Shown: positions 25,506-34,532 of the stretch, piece after piece
Layout: every line of letters begins with the position of its first letter
How positions within the stretch are numbered: position 1 is the stretch's first letter
Assembly: GCA_965366835.1 (NCBI GenBank)
Contig: CBDUGF010000002.1
Coordinates: forward strand, 1 to 64,000
Length of the DNA stretch: 64,000 nt
Direction of reading: 5' to 3'
Origin: JAKGBX01 sp965366835
GTDB lineage: Bacteria > Pseudomonadota > Alphaproteobacteria > Rhodobacterales > Rhodobacteraceae
Notes under the pieces: generated by a model
Told to the model about the DNA's origin: nothing
Seen by the model: only the letters and a program-made list of their open reading frames with translations
Databases searched by the model: none
Program-made: the position numbers and the translations under genes

Positions 25506-26654
25506 ATGACAGAAATATTCGCGATCCTGCTGTTTCTTGGCGCACCGGCTATCCTGTTGCTCGGCGTGCGGCATATCCCGGCGGCCCGGATGCTGGGGCC
25601 GATCGTGCTTTGCTATGCCGCGGGCCTGCTGCTGGGCATGTCCGGCCTGCTGCCCGAGGCGGCAGATCCGGTCAGAACCGGCATTACCGAAGCAAGCCTC
25701 GGGCTGGCGCTGCCGCTCCTGCTGTTTTCGGTCGATATCCGGGCGTGGCGGCATGTCGCCGGGCGCGCGATGCTGTCGATGGGGCTGGCCGTCATCGCCG
25801 TGGTTTTCGTGGCGACGCTGCTGTTTCACAGCTTCGCGGCGCGCGGCGTCGCAGCCCCCGAACAGCTCGCCGGCATGGCCATCGGCATGTATACCGGCGG
25901 CGTCGCCAATCTCGGCGCGATCAAGCTCGCGCTTGCCATTCCCGATGCGCGCTACCTGCTCTTTGCCACAGTCGATACCTTTGTCGGCGCGCTCTACCTG
26001 ATGCTGGTGCTGACCGTCGGGCGCCGTCTGTTCGGGCGCCTGCTGGCGCCGTTCCCGCCCGGCTATCACGGCGAAGATGTCGCCTACGAAGAGACCGAAA
26101 CCTACGCCGAGCTGCTGCGCCTCTCCGCCCTTCCCGGCATCCTGATCGCAGTTGCCGCCGCCGGGCTCTGCGTCGGCGCGGCGGTCCTGCTGGCGCCCTA
26201 CCTGCCCTTCGCCGCACCCGAGATCGTGGTCATCGTCCTGCTCACCAGCTTCGGCCTGCTGGCCTCGTTCATCGGGCAAATCCGGCGCAACCCCGCGGCG
26301 TCGAAACTCGGCATGTATCTGATCTACGTGTTCTCGTTCTGCGTCGCCGCCTCGCTGGATCCGTCCGCCATGGTGTCGATGGACGCGACGATCCTGATCT
26401 TCGTGGCGGTGGCCACCTTCGGCAGCCTGCTGCTGCACGCGCTCCTGTGCCGCCTGTTCAGGGTCGATGTCGATACCTTCCTGATCACCTCCGTGGCGGC
26501 GCTGATGTCGCCCGCTTTCGTGCCCATGGTGGCACGCTCCCTGCGCAATCCCGCCATCCTGATGTCGGGCATGACAACCGGGATCCTGGGCTTTGCCATC
26601 GGCAATTATCTCGGTATCTCTGTGGCGCTGCTGCTGGCATCCGGAGGAAACTGA
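25506..26654 (+). CDS. DUF819 family integral membrane protein
   Basis: A 382-residue membrane protein with about ten or more hydrophobic segments. The fold and motifs agree with DUF819/YjcL-like proteins: LGMSGLLPE early, the glycine-rich MYTGGVANLGAIKLAL (about 125-140), and TTGILGFAIGNYLG near the C-terminus. DUF819 proteins look like transporters with inverted repeats but have no firmly known substrate. The stop overlaps the start of the PLP decarboxylase gene by one base, so the two proteins very likely act together, for example as importer or exchanger of the decarboxylase substrate (inference). Confidence 0.83.
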   Translation: MTEIFAILLFLGAPAILLLGVRHIPAARMLGPIVLCYAAGLLLGMSGLLPEAADPVRTGITEASLGLALPLLLFSVDIRAWRHVAGRAMLSMGLAVIAVVFVATLLFHSFAARGVAAPEQLAGMAIGMYTGGVANLGAIKLALAIPDARYLLFATVDTFVGALYLMLVLTVGRRLFGRLLAPFPPGYHGEDVAYEETETYAELLRLSALPGILIAVAAAGLCVGAAVLLAPYLPFAAPEIVVIVLLTSFGLLASFIGQIRRNPAASKLGMYLIYVFSFCVAASLDPSAMVSMDATILIFVAVATFGSLLLHALLCRLFRVDVDTFLITSVAALMSPAFVPMVARSLRNPAILMSGMTTGILGFAIGNYLGISVALLLASGGN

Positions 26655-28075
26655 TGAATCATCTGAGCCTGCCCGAACAGGGCCGCGCGCCCGACGAGGT
26701 GTTGCAAGATCTCGCGGATTTCCGAGACGGAGACCCCGACTACAGAAACGGGCGCATCTGGAGCCTGGTCTATCACCTCGACGACGCGCATGACGATTTC
26801 GCCGCCGCCGCCTACCGGCAATATTCATCGGCCAACGGGCTCAACCCGGCAGCGTTCCAGAGCCTCAAGCGGATGGAAACCGAGATCGTCTCGATCGTCG
26901 CCGGGCTGCTGCATGGCGGCCCCGATACCTGCGGCGTGGTCACGGCGGGTGGCACCGAAAGCTGCCTGATGGCGGTGAAGACCTATCGCGACATGGCCCG
27001 CAAGAAACGCCGCGTGCGCCGCCCCAACATGATCCTGCCGTCCACGGCGCATGTCGCATGGTTCAAGGCGGCGGGCTATTTCGGAGTGACCCCGCGGCTC
27101 CTGCCGATGAAAGACGATCTCAGCACCGACATTTCCAGGCTGGCGCGGATGATCAACCGCAATACCGTGATGATCCTCGGATCGGCCCCGGAATACCCGC
27201 ATGGCACCATCGACCCGATCGTGGACATGGGCAAGATCGCACAGGCCCGGCGCGTCCCGCTGCATATCGACGCCTGTGTCGGCGGCTTCATCCTGCCCTT
27301 TATGGCGATGAACGGCGTCGAGCTGCCGCAATGGGATTTCCGTGTGCCGGGTGTCACGTCGATCTCCGCCGACCTGCACAAATACGGCTACACCGCCAAG
27401 GGCGCCTCGACGATCCTCTATCGCAATCTCGATCTTCTGAAATTCCAGATGTTCGTCTATCAGGACTGGCCCGGCGGCGTCTTCGCCTCGCCCGCGCTGC
27501 TCGGCACACGCCCCGGCGGCGCCTATGCCGCAGCCTGGGCGGTGTTGCAGAAGCTCGGCACCGATGGCTATCGCGACCTCGCCGCGCGCACAACCGAAGC
27601 GGTCGAGATGCTGAAAGCCGGGATCGGCGCAATCGAAGGCCTGCGCATCCTGGGCAATCCGCAGGGGCCGCTCCTGTCCTATGGCGCCTCCGAGCGCGGC
27701 CTGAACATGTTCGCCGTGGCCGATCAGCTTGAGCAGAAAGGCTGGAGCGTGAACCGGGTCCAGAACCCCGACGGCATTCATGCCATGGTCACCGCCCGGC
27801 ATCTCGACGTGGTGCCGCAATACCTCGCCGATCTGGCCGAGGCGGTCGTCACGGTGCGCGCCGATCCCGAACTGGCCAAGTCGGGCGGCGCCGCCGCCTA
27901 TGGCATGATGGCGCATGTTCCGCTGCGCGGCATGGTCAAGACCAAGGTGCTCGACCTGTTTGCCGAGATGTATCGCGCCGGCGGCGGCGCGCTCGCACTC
28001 AAGTCACAAGGCAGGCCGTCGCTGCCCGAGCGGATGATGGCGCGCTATGCCAACTGGCGCGCCGGGCGCAACTGA
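26654..28075 (+). CDS. PLP-dependent decarboxylase/lyase (group II, sphingosine-phosphate-lyase-like)
   Basis: A 473-residue fold-type I PLP enzyme. A strong GGAGG (26643-26647) precedes the ATG. PLP-binding features are VVTAGGTESCLMA (95-107), HIDACVGGF with Asp206, and the Schiff-base Lys243 in SADLHKYGYTAKG. This arrangement is closest to sphingosine-1-phosphate lyase and glutamate/tyrosine decarboxylase-like proteins. The substrate cannot be read from the sequence; an amino acid or a phosphorylated amino alcohol is likely. Coupled to the DUF819 membrane protein gene. Confidence 0.85.
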   Translation: MNHLSLPEQGRAPDEVLQDLADFRDGDPDYRNGRIWSLVYHLDDAHDDFAAAAYRQYSSANGLNPAAFQSLKRMETEIVSIVAGLLHGGPDTCGVVTAGGTESCLMAVKTYRDMARKKRRVRRPNMILPSTAHVAWFKAAGYFGVTPRLLPMKDDLSTDISRLARMINRNTVMILGSAPEYPHGTIDPIVDMGKIAQARRVPLHIDACVGGFILPFMAMNGVELPQWDFRVPGVTSISADLHKYGYTAKGASTILYRNLDLLKFQMFVYQDWPGGVFASPALLGTRPGGAYAAAWAVLQKLGTDGYRDLAARTTEAVEMLKAGIGAIEGLRILGNPQGPLLSYGASERGLNMFAVADQLEQKGWSVNRVQNPDGIHAMVTARHLDVVPQYLADLAEAVVTVRADPELAKSGGAAAYGMMAHVPLRGMVKTKVLDLFAEMYRAGGGALALKSQGRPSLPERMMARYANWRAGRN

Positions 28076-28161
28076 ACCGGCCGTCCCGACCAGTATCGCA
28101 CAATCGGCCCAAGCGCGCGGCGCAGGCTTCCGCGCCCCGCCCTTGCCCGGCATTCGCCGCT

Positions 28162-29670
28162 CTAGTGGCTGGTGCCTTCCGAGAAGGTGATCTTGTTCCA
28201 GACATTGTACTTGCCCGAAGGCTTGCGCATCGGCAGCCGTTTCACCTCTTCAAGCGTCGCCGCGTCATAGACGATCACCGCGCCGTCATCCTCCCACACC
28301 GAGACCAGCGCATATTTGCCGTCGCGGGTGAATTCCACATGCGCCACCGTCGCGCCGGGCACTGGCCTGAGCGTCCTGACGATCTCGAAGCTCTGCTTGT
28401 CGATCACGTGCATCATGTCCTTGTTCGGTCCGAAAAACACGTCCGCCCAGAAATAGGGCGTGTTCTCGTGGCTGCGCAGGAAAAATCCCGGCCCCTCGGT
28501 CTTGATCGTGGCGATCCGCTCCCACGTTACCGTGTCGATGATCGACAGCTTGCCCTCCTTCAGGTGCGGCGTCGCCATCACCCGGTGACCATTGCGTTCC
28601 CAGCTGATCCCCGAGCCGAGATGCGGCAGGCCATCCAGCGGCAATTCGGCGATCTCGCGGCCTTGTTCGAGGTTGACGACGATCGCGCGCACCCCGTCGC
28701 GCGCCGCCCCGATCAGGTTGCGATACTGGTCATCGAAGAAGAAATCATCCAGCGGCTCGGCAATCTCGATACGGCGGGTCTCGAATGGCTCCGCCCCTTC
28801 CCCCGCCGTCACCTCCCAGATCTCCGGCGCATCCTTCAGCGCCAGGATGAAACTCTCGCGCTGCGGCGCCTGATAGACCGCCGAGACGCGGCTCTTGGTG
28901 CCGTCCTTCGCCATCACCGGCAAGACCTGCGCAACGCTCAGATCGTCGGTCGACAGGATGGTCAGCGTCATCGGCAGGTAATTCGCCACCGCCAGCCATT
29001 TGCCGTCATGGCTCATGGCAATGTTGCGGCTGTTCACCCCGGCACGCACCCGGCCCACCTCCTTGAGCGCCCAGATATCGTATTTCTGTACCCAGCCATC
29101 GCGCGACATGATGAAGACATAGCGCCCGTCGGGGCTGAATTTCGGCCCGCCATGCACGGCATAGGGCGTGGCAAAGCGGTCGAGCACGGCAAAAGTATCG
29201 CCATCCAGAACGCTGACGTGATGATCGCCGGTTTCCACCGCCAGCGTGATGTTCATCGGGTCCGCGTCCCAGACCGGCGCTGCCACCGGCACGTAGTCGT
29301 CGCGCATCTCGCGGCTCGCGGCGATCTCGGGCTTGCCCCAGTCGGGAATCCGCTCCAGCGGGGTTTTCAGCCACGCCGCCAGCTCCTCGACATCGCCGGC
29401 CGAAATCTCTTCGGCAAAACCCGGCATCTGGGTCGAGATCCGCCCGTTCAGGATCACTTCGGCCACCTTCGGCCCCCGCATCCGGCCCAGCGTCTCCGGA
29501 ATCAGCGCCGGACCATCGCCGCCGAGCCGCCCGTCGCCATGGCATTCGGCGCAATGCTCCTGGTAGAGCGCTGCCGGGTCGGCCCCGGCCAGCCCCGGTG
29601 CGATAATGAATGCGGCAGCGATCAGCCCGAAAAGGCTGCGATTAAGAGAAGAACTGGTGTTTCGGGTCAT
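28162..29670 (-). CDS. nirN: NirN-type cytochrome c/d1 protein (dihydroheme d1 dehydrogenase)
   Basis: A 502-residue periplasmic protein of the last step of heme d1 synthesis. The signal peptide ends at about LAGA-DPA; a cytochrome c domain has CAECH, and an eight-bladed propeller d1 domain follows. The proximal ligand is in YAVHGGPKF, and 177 residues later the distal His350 lies in GLPHLGSG, the position of the single distal His of characterised NirN; the second distal His of NirS is absent. The ATG at 29670 (ribosome site GGGGGAA) overlaps the nirJ end by 29 bp; longer starts are rejected. Last gene of the nirH-nirJ-nirN unit. Confidence 0.85.
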   Translation of the reverse strand: MTRNTSSSLNRSLFGLIAAAFIIAPGLAGADPAALYQEHCAECHGDGRLGGDGPALIPETLGRMRGPKVAEVILNGRISTQMPGFAEEISAGDVEELAAWLKTPLERIPDWGKPEIAASREMRDDYVPVAAPVWDADPMNITLAVETGDHHVSVLDGDTFAVLDRFATPYAVHGGPKFSPDGRYVFIMSRDGWVQKYDIWALKEVGRVRAGVNSRNIAMSHDGKWLAVANYLPMTLTILSTDDLSVAQVLPVMAKDGTKSRVSAVYQAPQRESFILALKDAPEIWEVTAGEGAEPFETRRIEIAEPLDDFFFDDQYRNLIGAARDGVRAIVVNLEQGREIAELPLDGLPHLGSGISWERNGHRVMATPHLKEGKLSIIDTVTWERIATIKTEGPGFFLRSHENTPYFWADVFFGPNKDMMHVIDKQSFEIVRTLRPVPGATVAHVEFTRDGKYALVSVWEDDGAVIVYDAATLEEVKRLPMRKPSGKYNVWNKITFSEGTSH

Positions 29671-30859
29671 GACTTTTCCCCCGGAACGGCGTGACCCCCA
29701 GGCGCTCGGCCTCGTCCACGCCGATCTCGGCATTGCTGAGATAACAGGCCGGATCCTCGGCCCACGGATCGCCGGTCAGCTGCAAGGCACGGATCCTTGT
29801 ATTGCCGCCGCAAATGGATTGATGGGCGCAGGCACCACAGCGCCCTTTCAGCGGGCGCGGCCTCGTGCGCAGCGCCGCCAGCATCTTGTCATCCCCGGTC
29901 CAGAGCTCGGAAAACGGTGTCTCCTTGACGCTGCCGATGGTGTAATCCGACCAATAAGTGTCGGGATGCACATTGCCCTGGGTGTCGATATTGGCCACGC
30001 CCAGCCCCGATGAATTGCCGCCCCAGGCCTCCAGATGATCGCGCAGATTGGCGAGTTTTTCATCGTCAAACCGCGCCTTCGCCCAGTTCATCAGATAGAC
30101 CGCGTCGGCATCGTTGTTGCCGGTCACGATATCCAGCGGCGTCCCGCCATTGGCGCTGTCCCAGGCGCTTTCGATCAGCAGATCCAGCGCCTTGCGGGTA
30201 TGATCGTGCAGCGCATCCTCGCCGCGGTTCTTGTCGCCCCGCCCGGCATAAACGAGGTGAGACAGGTAAAACTTGTCCACCCCCTCGTCGCGGCAGAGCT
30301 GCAACAGCTCTGGCATCTGCTCGGCATTGTCCTGCGTCAGGGTAAAGCGAAGCCCCACCCGGATACCGCGCTTCTTGCACTCGCGCACGCCCCTTACCGC
30401 ATCGTCAAATGCCCCGTCGACACCGCGAAACCAGTCATTGGTCTTGCCGATCCCGTCGATCGAAATCCCCACGTAGTCAAAGCCGATCTCCTCGACCTTG
30501 TCGGCATTCTCGCCGTGGATTTTCGTCCCGTTGGTCGACAGCGCCAGCATCTTGGTAAACGGCCGCGCGGCGCGCGCGATATCGAAGAAATCGAACCGGT
30601 CCAGCGGCTCCCCGCCCGACAGGATCAGCGCGTAGATGCCGAAATCCTCCATGTCCTTCACGGTGGCCATCGCCTGCTCATGGCTCAGCTCGCCGGGAAA
30701 GTTCACATCCGCCGAAACAGTATAGCAATGGCGGCATTTGAGGTTGCAGCGCCGGGTCAGGTTCCAGATCACCACCGGCTTCACCGGCCCAGCACCGCGG
30801 CGGATTCTTACCGGCGTCGGGTGAACCAGTTGCTCCATGTATTCAGACATGCGGAACAT
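29642..30859 (-). CDS. nirJ: radical SAM heme d1 biosynthesis protein NirJ
   Basis: A 405-residue iron-sulfur enzyme that removes the two propionates from the didecarboxysiroheme intermediate and introduces the oxo groups of heme d1. The radical SAM cluster motif is CNLKCRHC (Cys38, 42, 45), with the GGEP motif in ILSGGEPLDRFD. A C-terminal SPASM-like cluster region is seen in CGACAHQSICGGN followed by PACYL. AAGGA is 7 bp upstream of the ATG at 30859. It lies 4 bp after nirH. Confidence 0.93.
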   Translation of the reverse strand: MFRMSEYMEQLVHPTPVRIRRGAGPVKPVVIWNLTRRCNLKCRHCYTVSADVNFPGELSHEQAMATVKDMEDFGIYALILSGGEPLDRFDFFDIARAARPFTKMLALSTNGTKIHGENADKVEEIGFDYVGISIDGIGKTNDWFRGVDGAFDDAVRGVRECKKRGIRVGLRFTLTQDNAEQMPELLQLCRDEGVDKFYLSHLVYAGRGDKNRGEDALHDHTRKALDLLIESAWDSANGGTPLDIVTGNNDADAVYLMNWAKARFDDEKLANLRDHLEAWGGNSSGLGVANIDTQGNVHPDTYWSDYTIGSVKETPFSELWTGDDKMLAALRTRPRPLKGRCGACAHQSICGGNTRIRALQLTGDPWAEDPACYLSNAEIGVDEAERLGVTPFRGKSHDPKHQFFS

Positions 30860-30863
30860 GCGC

Positions 30864-31349
30864 TTATCCTTTCTTGCGAAGCCGCAGCCCCGTCTTCTTC
30901 AATATTTTCGTCGACAGCAGCACATCGCTGCCGCGCAGCCCCGGCGCCAGAATTTCGGCGATCTCGGCGCGCTTCTGCTCGACCTCCTCGGGTGACGATC
31001 CATGCACCATGGCAAACAGGTTATAGGGCCAATCCGGCAGCGCCCGCGGGCGTTCATAGCAATGCGTCACGAAGGGCAGCGCGCCGACAATGGCGCCCAA
31101 TTCGGCGATCCGCGCGTCCTCGATGTCCCAGACGGTCATGCCATTGGCGGTCATGCCCAGCTTGTAGTGGTTCGGCGCCGCCGCGATCCGGCGGATCACG
31201 CCGCTCGCCTTCATCGCCTCCAGCCGGTCGATCAGCGCCGGCTCGCTCAAGCCCAGCCACCCGGCGACCTCGGCGTAAGGCTCGGCCACCAGAGGCAGCC
31301 CCGCTTGCAGGGCCTCGATGATCGAACGGTCTGTTGCATCAAGTGTCAT
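30864..31349 (-). CDS. nirH: siroheme decarboxylase subunit NirH (Lrp/AsnC-like)
   Basis: A 161-residue Lrp-fold protein that acts with NirD, NirL and NirG to decarboxylate siroheme to didecarboxysiroheme. An N-terminal helix-turn-helix-like part (DRSIIEALQAGLPLV) is followed by a ligand-binding domain with YNLFAMVHGSSPEE. The C-terminal LSTKILKKTGLRLRKKG is typical of NirH. Start ATG at 31349 is preferred over 31370 because it matches family N-termini. First gene of a unit nirH-nirJ-nirN behind an FNR-type box. Confidence 0.85.
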   Translation of the reverse strand: MTLDATDRSIIEALQAGLPLVAEPYAEVAGWLGLSEPALIDRLEAMKASGVIRRIAAAPNHYKLGMTANGMTVWDIEDARIAELGAIVGALPFVTHCYERPRALPDWPYNLFAMVHGSSPEEVEQKRAEIAEILAPGLRGSDVLLSTKILKKTGLRLRKKG

Positions 31350-31496
31350 GAGCGGCCTTCCAACCCTCAAGAGGTCTGCAATCCCAAGGGCGCAAAACCC
31401 GGTTTCCTGTCTGTCCTGTCGGCCTTGGCGCAGAATCCCGTCCCTGGCCGCGGCTCGTTCGCGCGCTCATATTCCCGTGCCCCGCGCCGCGATGCC

Positions 31497-31510
31497 TTGA
31501 CTTAGATCAT
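31497..31510 (-). promoter_or_regulatory. FNR/NnrR-type box upstream of nirH
   Basis: The plus strand reads TTGACTTAGATCAT, matching the consensus TTGAT-N4-ATCAA in eight of ten half-site positions. It lies about 150 bp upstream of the nirH start. It would give anaerobic or nitric-oxide-dependent control of nirH-nirJ-nirN. Confidence 0.55.
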
Positions 31511-31549
31511 AGATGACAAAGAAACGCATCTTTGCGCCCTGCCCCCGGT

Positions 31550-33064
31550 TCAAGGCTCTATCTTGTTGGCAATATTGTATTTTCCCAGGGGCTTGCGCAT
31601 CGCCAACCGCTTGACCTCTTCCAGCGTCGCCGCGTCATAGACGATCACCGCGCCATCCTCCTCCCAGACCGAAACCAGCGCATGTTTCCCATCCTTGGTG
31701 AACTCGATATGGCCCAGCGCCGCCCCCGGCACCGGCTGCAATGTCCTCACGATTTCAAGGGTCTGCTTGTCCAAAACATGGATCTTGTCCTTGTTCGGCC
31801 CAAAGAACACATCGGCCCAGAGATAGGGCGATCCCTCGTGGTCGCGCATGAAAAATCCCGGCCCCTCGGTGGCAATCCGCTTCACCGTCGCCCAGCTTTC
31901 CATGTCGACCACCGACAGCGTATCGGCCTTGAGATGCGGCGTCACCATCACGCGCCGGCCTTCGTAATCCAGCGTCACGGCAGAGCCCAATCGCGGCAGC
32001 CCCGGCAGATCGAGATCGGCGATCTTGTGCCCGATCACCAGGTCGACCACAGCGCCGCCATCGCCCCCCGCCTTGGCCCCCAGCGCATATTCAAAGCTCT
32101 CATCGAAGTAGAAATCATCGACAATGCCACGCACCATCATCCGCCTTGTCGGAAACGGCTCGGTCTCCTCGGGCGGCCCCTCGATCTTCCAGTCATGGAC
32201 AAATCCGTAAAACGGCGGGTTCTCTCCATAGAACACTTCCCAGGTCTCCGGCACATCCTTCAGCGCCAGGACAAAGCTCTCCCTCGGCGGCGCGGTATAG
32301 ACCGCCGAAACCCGGCTCGCCGTCCCGTCCTTGCCCCTGATCTCATGCACCCAGGCCGCGCTCAGATCCCCCGCCGACAGGATGCTCAGCGTATTGGGCA
32401 GGTAATTCGCCACCGCCAGCCATTTGCCGTCATGGCTCAGCGCGATATTGCGGCTGTTGAGGCCCGCGCGCACCCGCACCACCTCCTCCAGCCCCCAGAT
32501 ATCGTATTTCTGCACCCAGCCATCGCGCGACATGATGAAGACAAAGCGCCCATCGGCGCTGAACTTGGGCGAGCCATGTACGGCAAAGGGCGCCTCGAAG
32601 CGGTGGATCACCTCGAAACTGTCGCCATCCACGATGCTGAACGCATGATCCGACATTTCCTCGATCAGGATCAGGTTCAGCGGATCGGCCTCGAACACCG
32701 GCGCGTCCATCGCCGCGTAGTCTTCGTTCGGTGCGCGCGTGGCGTCGATCTCCGCAACCGTCCAGTCGGGAACCACAGCCAGAGGCATCTTCAGATATTC
32801 GGCCAAGGCCTCGGCCTCTTGCGGCGTGATCCGGTCACCAAACGCCGCCATATCCGTCGCCGCGCGCCCGTTCAAAATCACATCGACGATCTTCGGCCCG
32901 CGCATCCGCCCCAGCGCCTCGGGGATCAGCGCCGGGCCGACCCCGCCCAGCCGCTCGGCGCCATGGCATTCTGCGCAATGCTCCTGGTAGAGCGCATCCG
33001 AATCCGCCCAAGCCCCTGTCGCAAAAGCAAAAACAGCCAGCAAAGCCGCAACAGCCCGGCTCAT
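31550..33064 (-). CDS. second NirN-like cytochrome c/d1 protein lacking the distal His
   Basis: A 504-residue paralogue of the protein at 28162, with the same signal peptide, CAECH cytochrome domain, proximal FAVHGSPKF and nearly identical last blade (VIVYDAATLEEVKRL). At the place of the distal His of NirN it has Arg358 (GLPRLGSA; codon 31991-31993), and an extra 20-residue segment (VHDWKIEGPPEETEP) lies before that blade. It is placed between nirG and nirH and overlaps nirG by 4 bp, so it belongs to the nirE operon. It may be a heme d1 carrier or a diverged enzyme; the role is unknown. Confidence 0.85.
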   Translation of the reverse strand: MSRAVAALLAVFAFATGAWADSDALYQEHCAECHGAERLGGVGPALIPEALGRMRGPKIVDVILNGRAATDMAAFGDRITPQEAEALAEYLKMPLAVVPDWTVAEIDATRAPNEDYAAMDAPVFEADPLNLILIEEMSDHAFSIVDGDSFEVIHRFEAPFAVHGSPKFSADGRFVFIMSRDGWVQKYDIWGLEEVVRVRAGLNSRNIALSHDGKWLAVANYLPNTLSILSAGDLSAAWVHEIRGKDGTASRVSAVYTAPPRESFVLALKDVPETWEVFYGENPPFYGFVHDWKIEGPPEETEPFPTRRMMVRGIVDDFYFDESFEYALGAKAGGDGGAVVDLVIGHKIADLDLPGLPRLGSAVTLDYEGRRVMVTPHLKADTLSVVDMESWATVKRIATEGPGFFMRDHEGSPYLWADVFFGPNKDKIHVLDKQTLEIVRTLQPVPGAALGHIEFTKDGKHALVSVWEEDGAVIVYDAATLEEVKRLAMRKPLGKYNIANKIEP

Positions 33065-33537
33065 GCCTGCACCCTGAACCCGACAAAGAATTCCTGCAAT
33101 TTCGGGAACAGATGCACTTTCAGGCCGGTCTCCGCCTCGATCGCCTGGCCCGTCGCCTCGATTCCCTCGGGGGTTTCCGTGGCCAGAACGAACCACATGT
33201 TCAGCTTGTGCTGACGCGCGTAATTATGCGCCACTTCGGCGTGCGCATTGACCGCTTCCGTCACCTCGTCAAATCGCTCCTCCGGCACCGCCATGGCGCA
33301 AAGGCAAAACGCCCCGCCCATCGCGGCGGCATCGAAAAACGGGCCAAACCGGGTCAGCACCCCGCTCTCGCGCAAGGCTTGCACACGCTCCAATAGCGCC
33401 TCTTCGCTCAGCCCCAGCTCCTCGGCCAGCGGCGCAAACGGGCGCGGAATGGTCGGCAGATCATCCTGCAAGCGATTGACCAGCTTGCGATCGAGCTCGC
33501 TCAGCTTGCCCGTATCGTCACCCTCCAAATCCCTCAT
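33061..33537 (-). CDS. nirG: siroheme decarboxylase subunit NirG (Lrp/AsnC-like)
   Basis: A 158-residue Lrp-family protein of the NirDLGH siroheme decarboxylase. An N-terminal winged helix (LDRKLVNRLQDDLP ... LGLSEEALLERVQALRESGVL) is followed by the ligand domain with FGPFFDAAAMGGAFCLCAM and the conserved HNYARQHKLNMWFVLAT (about 99-115), whose His residues are implicated in the reaction in relatives. The ATG at 33537 overlaps nirDL by 4 bp; the upstream start is rejected. Confidence 0.87.
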   Translation of the reverse strand: MRDLEGDDTGKLSELDRKLVNRLQDDLPTIPRPFAPLAEELGLSEEALLERVQALRESGVLTRFGPFFDAAAMGGAFCLCAMAVPEERFDEVTEAVNAHAEVAHNYARQHKLNMWFVLATETPEGIEATGQAIEAETGLKVHLFPKLQEFFVGFRVQA

Positions 33538-34529
33538 TGCACGCGCTCCGCCTGACCGGCGATCATCGCGCCGGTCTGCCTGAAACACCGTGTCGAAAAC
33601 AGCGGTTTATACGCCGCGCCCTTCATCTCGGGCAGCGCAGCGGCGGCGGCCAGAAACCCTTCGGCCTCGCTTCGGTCGCGCGCATGAATCATCGAATAGA
33701 GCCGATAGGGCCAGACGCCGGGCACCGGGCGGCGCTCATAGCACAGCGTCACCCCCGGCATCGCCGCCAGCTTCGGCCCGGCGGCGTCGATCTGCGCCGA
33801 GGGCATGTCCCAGACCACCATCGCATTGGCGCTCCATCCCAGCGCCCGGTGGCGTACAATCACCCCGAGGCGCGAAATGATCTCGGCCCGCTGAAGCGCT
33901 TCGATCCGCGTCAGGATCTCATCTTCCGACCGCCCCAGCTTCCGTGCCAATGCGCCATAAGGCGCCGCCACCAGCTCCAGCCCCTGCGTCAGCCCGTGAA
34001 GAATGTCGCGGTCGCCTGGCACAATCGCGCTCAGATCGGGGTTGCGCGGCTTCGGCGCGGTCTCGCCGCGCGGCCCGCTCATGCGAAAGCCGAGATCGAG
34101 GTTGAACGGGCGCACCAGCCGCAGATCGAGCACCCGCAGCCCGCTCTTCGCCTCTATACTGGCCAGCGCCGCATCGACAAAGGCGCGGTCCGGCCCGGTC
34201 GCCACAAACCACAGGTTCCATTCGTTTTCGCGCAGGTAGGAGTGGTTGATCCCGGCCTCGTCATTGATGATCGCGGCCACTTCCTCGATCCGCTCCAGCG
34301 GCGCGGCAACCGCGGCCAATGTGCTGGCCGAAATCGCGTTGGGCGCACAGGTCGCGCCCACGCGCGTGATCCGTCCGTTCTGCTGCATCTTGCCCAGCCG
34401 CTCCAGAACATCGCCCTCCTCGAGGCTCAGCTCTTCGGCCAGCGCCGCAAAGGGCTGCGGCGTGACCGGGAAGTCGCGCTGCCAATTGTCGAGCAGATGG
34501 CTGTCAATCGGGTCGGCACTGATCTGCAT
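33534..34529 (-). CDS. nirDL: fused siroheme decarboxylase NirDL
   Basis: A 331-residue protein with two Lrp-like modules joined head to tail: NirD-like residues 1-150 (LLDNWQRDFPVTPQPFAAL, then HSYLRENEWNLWFVATGP) and NirL-like residues about 165-331 (DRDILHGLTQGLELVAAPY, then VTLCYERRPVPGVWPYRLY). The fused form is common in alphaproteobacterial denitrifiers, while pseudomonads have two genes. It overlaps nirG by 4 bp and lies 3 bp after nirF. Confidence 0.9.
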   Translation of the reverse strand: MQISADPIDSHLLDNWQRDFPVTPQPFAALAEELSLEEGDVLERLGKMQQNGRITRVGATCAPNAISASTLAAVAAPLERIEEVAAIINDEAGINHSYLRENEWNLWFVATGPDRAFVDAALASIEAKSGLRVLDLRLVRPFNLDLGFRMSGPRGETAPKPRNPDLSAIVPGDRDILHGLTQGLELVAAPYGALARKLGRSEDEILTRIEALQRAEIISRLGVIVRHRALGWSANAMVVWDMPSAQIDAAGPKLAAMPGVTLCYERRPVPGVWPYRLYSMIHARDRSEAEGFLAAAAALPEMKGAAYKPLFSTRCFRQTGAMIAGQAERVQ

Positions 34530-34532
34530 GGC

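Noticed and set aside
28165..29694. 509-codon open frame on the plus strand opposite nirN
   Set aside because: It is antisense to a clear cytochrome c/d1 gene, and its product is Arg/His-rich with no domain. It is a by-product of high GC content.
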